A stretch of 64,000 bases of DNA. Origin: Bacteroides cellulosilyticus. Its GTDB lineage: Bacteria > Bacteroidota > Bacteroidia > Bacteroidales > Bacteroidaceae. Below are positions 15,301 to 22,793 of the stretch, one piece after another. How positions within the stretch are numbered: position 1 is the stretch's first letter; each line of letters opens with the position of its first letter. The notes beneath the pieces are model-generated. The model saw only the letters and a list, made by a program, of their open reading frames with translations. It was not told where the DNA came from and did not search any database. The translations under genes and the position numbers were made by a program. The DNA lies in assembly GCF_020091405.1 (NCBI RefSeq), contig NZ_CP081903.1, positions 4,154,501-4,218,500 on the forward strand. The letters run 5' to 3'.

Positions 15301-18212
15301 CCGGACAGGACAACGTTTTTCCATTCTTCTATCAAGTCGGTATTACCACCCATTTCCAATAACGTTTTATTCAGATATGGGATGGATAGAAGCTGGGTAC
15401 ACATCTTGCCCATCCAATTGATCACATCCCAATTATCAGGTATCGAGATTCCCAGACTATTTGAAAGCAACTTTCTGTTAGCGGTAATCGAAGTGAATAA
15501 ATTTATAAAGCGCCTGATTCCGGCCTGTAGTTTCTGAGAGCTTTCTATGGAAGTATCGTATGGTTCCAGTCCCTTTAACGGGTGGTCTTGCGGATGCCCT
15601 GTTATCTGAAAAACTGTATCCAGTTCTTGGATCTTTTCGTAAAAGTCTGTCAGTTGATTCTTGGTGATGGAGGGCAACAGAGAAAAGTCGATAGACAATT
15701 CATCTCCCTGTATTGATAAATAGTTTGTAATGCAATCGTAGAGAGAGAAACCGGAAACATGGGGGTGATGCAATGCTTCCATATAATCGATTAATTTCTT
15801 TCTACGCTCAAATAATTGCATTGAAGTGCTTTCAAACTCGACTGGAGACTGAATGTGAATGACTTCTATAGCTTTCTGAAGCTGAGCTAGAAAATGGGAT
15901 TTAGTGACTTTATTGGAATGTAGTTCCAGACAGAACGGATCTAATCCTATCTTGGTCAGACGGTTTTGTACAACAGAAAGTGCCGCCATTTTTTCTGCTA
16001 CAAACAGCACACGCTTTCCTTTGTACAGGGCATTGGCTATCATATTAGTAATGGTCTGCGATTTGCCGGTTCCCGGAGGGCCATGCAATATGAAGCTCTT
16101 TCCTTCTCCTGATTCAATGACGGCTTCCAGCTGCGAAGAATCAACATCAACAGGAATGGCAAAATGGATAGGTTCAAGATTTCTATCTATTTCTCTGGCG
16201 TCAATCTCCGGAGTCGTATCCTGCCATTGAATACGATTTTCCATCAGACTGGCTATAATGGCATTTTCTTTCAATTTGTCTGCATTGGTATGAATATCGT
16301 TCCACATGACAAACTTGTTGAATGAGAATAGCCCCAACATGGATTCTTCCACTACATCCCAACCTTTCATATTGCGGATGCAGGTGCGAATTGTAGCGAA
16401 TATCTTTTTCACGTCTACGCCGCTGTCGTCTTTCGGCAACGGATTCAGCCCAGAAAGATTAACGCTAAACTGTTGTTTCAATAGTTCGACGAGCGTTATA
16501 TTCAATATAATTTCTTCATCTCTGGTGCGAATGATATATCCACTTGAGCCTCCACGACGCACAATATCTACCGGTAATAGCAAGATAGGAGCAAAGCGTG
16601 GTTTTACACTCTTAGGAGACTCGTACCACTTCAAGATTCCTAAAACGAGGAATAGTGAATTGGCACCATTTTCTTCAATGGCGGTTCGCGATGTACGGTA
16701 TACAAATTTGAGTGAATTCTGTAGTTCGCTTTCTGTCAGATAAGAACGGAGTTTTTTGTTTCTCAGCTCGCTGATTACTAATTCTTCCAAATTCTCTTTC
16801 CATAAAGAAGAATCATAGAGCCCTGTCTCACCCGGTTCTATTTTACTTTTAGCAGGACTGGATAATATCTGGTAGTTTTCTCCGGCTTGCAGATGATCTT
16901 CCAGATGATCAATTTCGAAAGATATGAATGGTATAACTCTTCTGCCAAGCCGGATGTTGATCAGATTATTGCGTAAAGAAAAGTCCAGTAGTTTTCTTTC
17001 CCAAATAATCTGCTTGGTTATTTCATCCTTGCTGTCCTCCAGCTTTATTTCATACCGGTCCAGTTGGTGTATTCTTTGGGTTACATTCTCATGTTCTATT
17101 CCACTGTTTTCTATTTGCCATTCACCGTTATGGTTTATGCGTTGTGGCAATGGACGGATTTTATCCAGTCTGCACCTATATACATCAATAAACAGCTCGA
17201 ATCTGTTTTCTTCTTTGAGTTCTCTCTGAGCCATTGCAGCAGCTTCTTCAAATGAAATATTTTGAGAAGATGCCAGTGCGGTTGTCTCTACTAATACAAT
17301 GTCGCTGATACCATTTGCACTCCCTTTGAGTAGAAAGGAAGCATCATCGCCTACGGTTTGATGATAAATATCTTCTGTAAGCCATGCACCTACCAATATA
17401 TGTCCTTTCAACAAGACTAAAAGAGGATGAATGCCATTGGCTTCCAGACAGGAAGCATAGAGTAAAGTCAGGTCTATACATGTACCTAGTTTGCTGGTGA
17501 GTACATTATCTACCAAGCGGATACGCTGCCCCGAAGTTTCAAAGCTAGCTGGAACCGTAGAATATATTAAAGACTCAGACCGGAGAGCTTCATAAATAGC
17601 AGCTACCTGTGCACGTACTCGGTTGGGGTCCTGTGTCTGATACTCGTCTAAGGCAGAGTTTCCGGTCCACTTTTCGAGGAATTGTGAGGCTTTTACGCTT
17701 ATTCTTGAAAGTATGGGATGATTGGGAGTAACAAATGTAGCTAAGAGTTCGGGCATAATCCTGGAACCAGTCCACTGATCGTATGCCATCAGTTTGATGG
17801 GAAATGTTTGCTGATGGGCTATCTCACCGGAAATCATAATAACCAGATGAAAGATAGTATCGATGCCTTCTGTCAATTCGATTAATTTTTCACTTTCAGG
17901 TGATATTTCCAGGTTGTTGATTTGAATGTTCTGTCCGTGCGGAATAACTTCGAGAATACTCTCTGAGTGCTTAATAAGTTCTCCATCTATCGAAACTTTG
18001 ATATTGTTCCAATCGACTTCATCACTGTTCATTAGTTCGCAGAAATTGCATGAAGGCACATGGTTGTGTATCATTGCATAATTGATGCATGGCAGGTATT
18101 CCAGGTGGATTGTTCCATTGAAGGTGCCTGTAATTGTGTTGTCGTTTCCCATTGTTGTTATAGAATTTAACTGATAAAAGAGGTGATCCCATAATATCAT
18201 TCCCGGATTCAA
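12360..18212 (-). CDS. Transglutaminase-like / DUF4011 / SF1 helicase / nuclease protein, candidate antiviral effector
   Basis: A giant 1950-residue cytoplasmic protein. Regions in order: N-terminal beta-rich part (about 25-160); a transglutaminase-like papain fold (about 180-330) with Cys245 in KLGTCIDLT, His in LKGHILVGAWL and an acidic residue in IVLVETT; DUF4011 (about 400-640, beginning IIWERKLLDFSLRNNLINIRL); an SF1 UPF1-like helicase with Walker A GPPGTGKSQT (Lys717), DEAS box FDEASQMP (Asp1343) and GDPKQMPPTSFF; the second helicase domain ends with RRLNVAVSRAR; a Vsr/PD-(D/E)xK-like nuclease (about 1640-1750, Asp1662 in KVDLAIVN, then GILCDG); and a DUF3320-like tail. DUF4011-helicase-Vsr proteins are, as I recall, among experimentally screened antiviral genes (Hhe). 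The start could also be the Met at 18152, where family-like sequence begins. It stands alone after Fic. Confidence 0.85.
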   Translation of the reverse strand: MNPGMILWDHLFYQLNSITTMGNDNTITGTFNGTIHLEYLPCINYAMIHNHVPSCNFCELMNSDEVDWNNIKVSIDGELIKHSESILEVIPHGQNIQINNLEISPESEKLIELTEGIDTIFHLVIMISGEIAHQQTFPIKLMAYDQWTGSRIMPELLATFVTPNHPILSRISVKASQFLEKWTGNSALDEYQTQDPNRVRAQVAAIYEALRSESLIYSTVPASFETSGQRIRLVDNVLTSKLGTCIDLTLLYASCLEANGIHPLLVLLKGHILVGAWLTEDIYHQTVGDDASFLLKGSANGISDIVLVETTALASSQNISFEEAAAMAQRELKEENRFELFIDVYRCRLDKIRPLPQRINHNGEWQIENSGIEHENVTQRIHQLDRYEIKLEDSKDEITKQIIWERKLLDFSLRNNLINIRLGRRVIPFISFEIDHLEDHLQAGENYQILSSPAKSKIEPGETGLYDSSLWKENLEELVISELRNKKLRSYLTESELQNSLKFVYRTSRTAIEENGANSLFLVLGILKWYESPKSVKPRFAPILLLPVDIVRRGGSSGYIIRTRDEEIILNITLVELLKQQFSVNLSGLNPLPKDDSGVDVKKIFATIRTCIRNMKGWDVVEESMLGLFSFNKFVMWNDIHTNADKLKENAIIASLMENRIQWQDTTPEIDAREIDRNLEPIHFAIPVDVDSSQLEAVIESGEGKSFILHGPPGTGKSQTITNMIANALYKGKRVLFVAEKMAALSVVQNRLTKIGLDPFCLELHSNKVTKSHFLAQLQKAIEVIHIQSPVEFESTSMQLFERRKKLIDYMEALHHPHVSGFSLYDCITNYLSIQGDELSIDFSLLPSITKNQLTDFYEKIQELDTVFQITGHPQDHPLKGLEPYDTSIESSQKLQAGIRRFINLFTSITANRKLLSNSLGISIPDNWDVINWMGKMCTQLLSIPYLNKTLLEMGGNTDLIEEWKNVVLSGRKRDQLQTELGKDYAPQILEENAFALQQEWKAIELKWFLPKFFAKRSYLKKLKLYNTSLQAVQIPSLLEKLNAYQKNNKIIQEQSSELSSSFGFLGRKSKEKWDDIDSILKNLPIIYNTLSEYAAIVQQPFAEVLNQFANKISIDWNAFQQSNENIFRQLIDTSNELNTVLNEIKGSCYIQLPDNNLEMKLPVLLNTWLTHFNKIKDWGQWCIRKRELESLHLTVVINYITDKHKSGSEASDAYMKGVYHQLALKTVDADETLRLFNGLLFEEMISKYKQLTIDFQELSKKELYCRLAAKIPSLTMEAASSSEIGILKRNISNGGRGTSIRRIIDQIPTLLPKLCPCMLMSPISVAQYIDLDAEKFDLVIFDEASQMPTSEAVGAIARGNALVVVGDPKQMPPTSFFSSSQVDEEEAEFDDMESILDDCISLSIPFRYLTWHYRSKHESLIAFSNSQYYNGKLYTFPSVDDRISKVRLVQVDGTYDKGRTRSNHAEAEAIVKEILNRLRTSEVPKKSIGVVSFSQVQQNLIEDMLIEELNKYPELEEKAFQSNEPIFIKNLENVQGDERDIILFSIGYGPDRNGNVSMNFGPLNNQGGERRLNVAVSRARYEMIIFSTLRSEQIDLKRTKSKGVEGLKRFLEFAERGTSPIPAIQLQNLQQSNLITLIAQELTQRGYKVDTLVGRSNFKVDLAIVNPLQPDTYILGILCDGRNYYETKTTRDREIVQPNVLQMLHWNVMRVWSVDWFEHKENVVERIIKKLEDLKNTKVEKQPPLPTENNVLKTFSIENEPVVELVNNREREYTFADLPNIGYSTDIDTVMASSYQVKKQLQQIVKIEQPITNTLLYKRILRIWNLTRVTTRLQVFIDSLLEDAYKDPLSGDTIIYWEDKEKAKDCDFYRINSKRDILDIPILEVMSAARYAIEQQISMPTEDLKRLTSQLLGFSRKGNNLDMVTEHTIQLLIDKGIFSHANGMVSMNN

Positions 18213-18393
18213 AGTTATAAATATTATGCTAATAATCTATACTTTATTTATAATTTAGTGAGATATTTGTCGCCTATTTAGTTCAAAAAGGATTCACCCT
18301 ATTGTTCATTGTGCTGATTTTTGTGATATTTGCAACGCTTTAGAACAAAAATCACTGTTGAATTGTTTAATAACTGACAAATTTTATATCTAT

Positions 18394-20259
18394 ATGTATA
18401 TTACTCTCATTGTTTTATTCCTTTCTGCGATATTCTTTATGAGTGGCAAAGTGCGTTCGGATTTGGTGGCGCTTTGTGCTTTGGTGTTACTAATTATATT
18501 CGGTATTCTAACTCCGGAGGAAGCATTGACCGGTTTCTCCAATTCCGTCGTGATCATGATGATAGGATTGTTCGTTGTGGGCGGTGCCATTTTTCAGACG
18601 GGTTTGGCGAAAATGATCAGTAGTCGTATCCTAAAATTAGCCGGTGATAGCGAATTAAAGCTTTTTATTCTTATTGTACTGGTGACTGCCTTCATCGGCG
18701 CTTTTGTCAGCAATACCGGAACGGTAGCTTTGATGCTTCCTATTGTTGTCAGTATGGCTATGGGAACACAGATTAATGTCAGTCGTCTGCTGATGCCGCT
18801 TGCATTTGCCAGTAGTATGGGAGGTATGATGACACTTATCGGTACACCACCGAACCTTGTAATTCAGGAAGCACTGACTTCTGCTGGATATGCGCCCCTT
18901 ACTTTTTTCTCATTTACTCCTGTCGGACTGGTTTGTGTAGCTGTCGGATTGGTGATACTGATTCCATTGAGCAAAATTTTCCTGACTAAGAAAGGCGATA
19001 AGGATCGTAAGGGCAAAAAGAATAAATCACTGAAAGAGCTGGCAGGAGAGTACCAACTGTTCCAAAACTTGTGTCGGGTACGAGTGGAGAGTAGATCCCC
19101 TTTAACTGGAAAGACCATACAGGAACTGGGTATTCCACAACGTTATAATGTGGGTATAATGGAGGTTCGCCGTCAGTCATCTTCTTCGCGCCGTCATTTC
19201 TTTAAGACGATGAGTCAGGAAATGGCCGCTGCTGATACCATTATTCAGGAGAATGATATTCTGTATGTACTGGGCGATTTTACGAATGTGGAGCGCTTTG
19301 CAGAAGAAAATACATTGAAGTTACTGGATACGCATGATGCAGAAGGCACCGTAGAATCAAAGAGTGATGAACTTGAATTCACAGAAATCGGTATTGCTGA
19401 AATTGTATTGATGCCTGCTTCTAACCTGGTCAATAAGCCGGTAAAGGATTCTGGTTTCAGAGAGAAATATGGGGTGAATATTCTGGGTATCCAACGCAAA
19501 CGTCAGTATATCCTAAAGAATCTGAAGGATGAAAAGATGCATTCGGGAGATGTGCTGTTGGTGCAAGGAACATGGGAGAATATAGCGCGTTTGAGTGAAG
19601 ATCCCTCTGATTGGGTAGTACTCGGACAACCGCTTGCTGAGGCTGCCAAAGTAACCCTGAATCATAAAGCACCTGTTGCTGCCATTATCATGTTGGGAAT
19701 GGTGGTAATGATGATGTTCGATTTCATCCCTGTCGCTCCGGTAACGGCAGTAATGATTGCAGGTTTGCTGATGGTGCTTACCGGCTGTTTCCGAAATGTG
19801 GAAGCGGCATATAAAACTATTAACTGGGAAAGTATTGTTCTGATTGCCGCTATGTTGCCTATGTCGTTGGCGCTGGAAAAGACCGGAGCTTCCGAATTGG
19901 TGTCCCAATCGCTGGTAAACGGGCTAGGTAGTTACGGACCTTATGTGTTATTAGCTGGTATTTATTTCACCACTTCGCTGATGACTATGTTTATTAGTAA
20001 TACGGCTACGGCAGTACTTCTTGCACCGATTGCGCTTCAGTCTGCCATACAGTTGGATTTGAGTCCGTATCCATTCCTATTTGCCGTAACCGTGGCAGCC
20101 AGTATGTGTTTTGCTTCTCCGTTCTCAACTCCGCCCAATGCATTGGTGATGCCTGCAGGACGTTATACATTCATGGATTATGTTAAAGTAGGTTTGCCTT
20201 TACAGATAATTATGGGAATTGTGATGATCTTTGTGCTCCCGTTATTGTTCCCGTTTTAA
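18394..20259 (+). CDS. SLC13/DASS-type permease with two RCK_C domains
   Basis: Inner-membrane anion (dicarboxylate or sulfate-like) transporter of about 621 residues. Hydrophobic helices fill roughly 1-185 and 395-620, around a soluble central part with two TrkA/RCK_C-type domains (about 205-300 and 320-390) of the kind seen in SLC13-family permeases. The motifs SNTGTVALMLPIV and, in the second half, SNTATAVLLAPIAL are the paired Ser-Asn-Thr signatures that bind sodium and substrate; MTLIGTPPNLVI and FASPFSTPPNALVMPAG are further family motifs. The frame is open from 18358 by a TTG, but the ATG at 18394 begins right at the first membrane helix and is preferred. The thioredoxin-like gene follows after 21 bases. 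Substrate is not predictable. Confidence 0.88.
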   Translation: MYITLIVLFLSAIFFMSGKVRSDLVALCALVLLIIFGILTPEEALTGFSNSVVIMMIGLFVVGGAIFQTGLAKMISSRILKLAGDSELKLFILIVLVTAFIGAFVSNTGTVALMLPIVVSMAMGTQINVSRLLMPLAFASSMGGMMTLIGTPPNLVIQEALTSAGYAPLTFFSFTPVGLVCVAVGLVILIPLSKIFLTKKGDKDRKGKKNKSLKELAGEYQLFQNLCRVRVESRSPLTGKTIQELGIPQRYNVGIMEVRRQSSSSRRHFFKTMSQEMAAADTIIQENDILYVLGDFTNVERFAEENTLKLLDTHDAEGTVESKSDELEFTEIGIAEIVLMPASNLVNKPVKDSGFREKYGVNILGIQRKRQYILKNLKDEKMHSGDVLLVQGTWENIARLSEDPSDWVVLGQPLAEAAKVTLNHKAPVAAIIMLGMVVMMMFDFIPVAPVTAVMIAGLLMVLTGCFRNVEAAYKTINWESIVLIAAMLPMSLALEKTGASELVSQSLVNGLGSYGPYVLLAGIYFTTSLMTMFISNTATAVLLAPIALQSAIQLDLSPYPFLFAVTVAASMCFASPFSTPPNALVMPAGRYTFMDYVKVGLPLQIIMGIVMIFVLPLLFPF

Positions 20260-20280
20260 AATAACTAAAGTATAAGATCG

Positions 20281-20820
20281 ATGAAAGTAGTAAAGAGTTT
20301 GATTTTTATCCTGTTTGCCCTTTGCAGTTTATCGGGCAAAGCACAGGAAGTAGCTGCCGATAGCACCGGCTACATTGTAAGAGTAGGGGAGATGGCTCCC
20401 AACTTTACCATTACCCTGACAGACGGTAAGAAAGTTACCCTTTCCGAACTTCGTGGAAAGGCAGTGATGTTACAGTTCACTGCCAGTTGGTGTGGGGTAT
20501 GCCGCAAAGAGATGCCTTTCATAGAAAAAGATATCTGGCTGAAACACAAAGATAATTCAGCATTTGCTCTTATTGGTATAGACCGTGATGAGCCGTTGGA
20601 CAAAGTGATTGCATTCGGCAAATCAACCGGTGTTACTTATCCTTTGGGATTAGATCCCGGTGCAGATATCTTTGCCAAATATGCGCTTCGTAATGCCGGC
20701 ATTACCCGCAATGTACTGATTGATAAAGACGGGCGCATTGTGATGCTGACCCGCTTGTACAATGAGGAGGAATTTGCCGCATTAACGAAGAAGATAGATG
20801 AAATGCTGGCAAAGAAATAA
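20281..20820 (+). CDS. TlpA-like periplasmic thiol-disulfide protein
   Basis: A 179-residue thioredoxin-fold protein with a signal peptide (MKVVKSLIFILFALCSLSGKAQ) and the active site TASWCGVCRKEMPF. The fold runs from GEMAPNFTITLTDGKKVTL through AFALIGIDRDE to the cis-Pro region AGITRNVLIDKDGRIV. It belongs to the AhpC/TSA-Redoxin (TlpA/ResA) group, which reduces or exchanges disulfides in the periplasm. It probably shares a transcript with the upstream permease. The exact partner is unknown. Confidence 0.9.
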   Translation: MKVVKSLIFILFALCSLSGKAQEVAADSTGYIVRVGEMAPNFTITLTDGKKVTLSELRGKAVMLQFTASWCGVCRKEMPFIEKDIWLKHKDNSAFALIGIDRDEPLDKVIAFGKSTGVTYPLGLDPGADIFAKYALRNAGITRNVLIDKDGRIVMLTRLYNEEEFAALTKKIDEMLAKK

Positions 20821-20836
20821 TAAACAGAAAGTCCGG

Positions 20837-20859
20837 GTTGACCTTATTTCAAGGTCAAC
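20837..20859. terminator. Short hairpin between convergent genes
   Basis: GTTGACCTT and AAGGTCAAC form a 9-bp stem with a 5-base loop, overlapping the end of the methyltransferase gene. It could end transcription from either side, but there is no good T-run. Confidence 0.45.
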
Positions 20860-21584
20860 TTGGCTAAATAATCGTAATGCTTTCCCTCTTTTACCAACTC
20901 CGCTTGGAAACCATTTTCGGCTGCATAAAGACTGAGTGTCTGGAAATCAATGTAAAGCCAGTCGAATGACTCTCCCAGAATATCCTTATATTGCATCTGG
21001 AAGTCTATTTCTCCATAATAGTCACCTGCCAGATCGATCACAAAACTTCCGTCTTCTTCCTCAAACAGATAGCGCAGATCACTGGAGTCCATAAAGATGC
21101 AGCCGCTGGGTTGTAGCAGTTGCTTCATTCTTTTGAAGAAGGCAGGCAGGTTCTCCAACTGACCGATGATTCCAGAACCGTTCATCAACATTAATATAGT
21201 GTCGTATGTCTCTTGGAAATGTTCATCGAACAGATTGAGTAATGTGGCATGCCGTACACCGCGTTGTTGCATCACTTCTACTGAAAGTGGTGAAATATCA
21301 ATGGCATGTACATCCTTGCCTGCTTCCTGCAAGGCAAGACTATGACAACCGCTTCCGGCTCCCACATCCAGAATCTTTCCCGTAGCCAGTTGCAGGGCGG
21401 TACGTTCCAGAAGAGGCATCTGCTTTTCCGTACGAAAAAGTTCCTTTACCGGAATTTCATCCTCATCGAACTGTGAGGAGAAAACCCGTAGCCGTTCGGC
21501 CTTGTGTCGTTTATAATAATCGGCAATAGCAGCACCCATCGGGTCCTTATCAGCAGAAAGCAGCGTAGTGTTCATTCTATTCAA
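20844..21584 (-). CDS. Class I SAM-dependent methyltransferase
   Basis: A 246-residue Rossmann-fold methyltransferase. Motif I is ILDVGAGSGCHSLALQ (about residue 72), motif II AIDISPLSVEVM, and motif IV YDTILMLMNGSGIIG. The N-terminal 60 residues are helical (DYYKRHKAERLRVFSS, IPVKELFR). No catalytic or substrate-binding domain beyond the core tells what is methylated; a small molecule is more likely than DNA because no target-recognition domain is present. It is monocistronic, convergent with the thioredoxin-like gene. Confidence 0.85.
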   Translation of the reverse strand: MNRMNTTLLSADKDPMGAAIADYYKRHKAERLRVFSSQFDEDEIPVKELFRTEKQMPLLERTALQLATGKILDVGAGSGCHSLALQEAGKDVHAIDISPLSVEVMQQRGVRHATLLNLFDEHFQETYDTILMLMNGSGIIGQLENLPAFFKRMKQLLQPSGCIFMDSSDLRYLFEEEDGSFVIDLAGDYYGEIDFQMQYKDILGESFDWLYIDFQTLSLYAAENGFQAELVKEGKHYDYLAKLTLK

Positions 21585-21710
21585 TCTTTAAAAGTTGTCC
21601 GCAAAGATACGAAAAATGCAGTCTATTAGTAGAAAAAAGCTATCTTTGTAGCGTAGGTGTAGCGAAGGCTGTATACTTACTTCTTATGGAAACCATGTAA
21701 TTTCAGGCAA

Positions 21711-22793
21711 ATGAAAAAAAAACTTTTGGGTTTGATGCTGCTATCAGGACTATTCGCTTTCAGCGTTGCGGCTTCTGATGGCGTCTCACTAAGACAAAAG
21801 GCGCAGCAGGCAGTAGAGGCGGGAAACTATGAAGAAGCTTATCAGACTTATCAAGAGTTGAGCAGCCAGTGTGATTCTATCTATCAGCAGATTTACGGTG
21901 AAGAAATAGAAGACTTGCGTGCCACTTACCGGATAGACGAGCTTGAATTACAGAATAAAGAATATGCTAACCGTCTGCTTTCTTACTTCATCGGAATCGT
22001 CCTGTTTTTAAGTGCTGCTTTTTTAGTCTGTTTCTTCTTTTTCAGGCGACAGAATAAACTGCTTACCATTTCCCGGAAGAAGTTGGAAGAAGCTAAGATT
22101 CTGGCAGAAGAGTCGGTGAAGAATAAAAGCCTTTTCCTTTCCAATATGAGTCATGAAGTCAGAACTCCGCTGAATGCACTTGCCGGCTTTTCAAGCATTC
22201 TGAGCATGGATGGCATTGATGATGACACCATACGGGAGTGTGATGACATTATACGGCTGAACTCTGATTTACTGCTGAAACTGATTAATGATGTGGTGGA
22301 TATTTCTTGTATAGACCTTGAGCACATGCAGTTTCATCTTGCTTCCTGCGATGCCGTAGCCTTATGTAAATATGTAGTGCAGACGATGGAAAAGATAAAG
22401 CATACACAAGCGGATATCCTGTTCCGTTCAGATTTGGATTCTCTTATGATAGATACTGATTCCTCCCGTTTACAACAAGTTCTGATCAACCTGATTGTCA
22501 ATGCTTCTAAGTTTACGAAGCAGGGACAAATCACCTTGAGCCTGGAACAGAAGGGAGATGAGGCCCATTTTGCAGTAACTGATACCGGTTGCGGCATTGC
22601 TCCCGAACTCCATTCCCGCTTATTTGGAAGATTTGAGAAGCTGGATGAAAAAGCGCAGGGAACCGGATTAGGACTATCTATCTGCCGACTTATCATCAAG
22701 CGTCTGGGAGGTGATATTTGTATAGACCCTTCGTATGCAGACGGGGCACGGTTTGTTTTTACCCATCCGTTGGGAGAAAGGAGTGAGGCATGA
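21711..22793 (+). CDS. Sensor histidine kinase, active-type
   Basis: A 360-residue membrane kinase. Signal peptide (MKKKLLGLMLLSGLFAFSVAAS), a short periplasmic helical TPR-like segment (about 25-85), one membrane helix (LLSYFIGIVLFLSAAFLVCFFFF), then HisKA with SNMSHEVRTPLN (His148), and an ATPase domain with N-box LQQVLINLIVNASKFT, G1 VTDTGCGIA, F-box FGRFEKLD and G2 GTGLGLSICRLII. All catalytic motifs are intact. No receiver domain. The sensor part is short compared with relatives such as the kinase at the window's left end. Its TGA overlaps the ATG of the next gene, a degenerate kinase, so the two are made together and may work as a pair. Confidence 0.92.
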   Translation: MKKKLLGLMLLSGLFAFSVAASDGVSLRQKAQQAVEAGNYEEAYQTYQELSSQCDSIYQQIYGEEIEDLRATYRIDELELQNKEYANRLLSYFIGIVLFLSAAFLVCFFFFRRQNKLLTISRKKLEEAKILAEESVKNKSLFLSNMSHEVRTPLNALAGFSSILSMDGIDDDTIRECDDIIRLNSDLLLKLINDVVDISCIDLEHMQFHLASCDAVALCKYVVQTMEKIKHTQADILFRSDLDSLMIDTDSSRLQQVLINLIVNASKFTKQGQITLSLEQKGDEAHFAVTDTGCGIAPELHSRLFGRFEKLDEKAQGTGLGLSICRLIIKRLGGDICIDPSYADGARFVFTHPLGERSEA

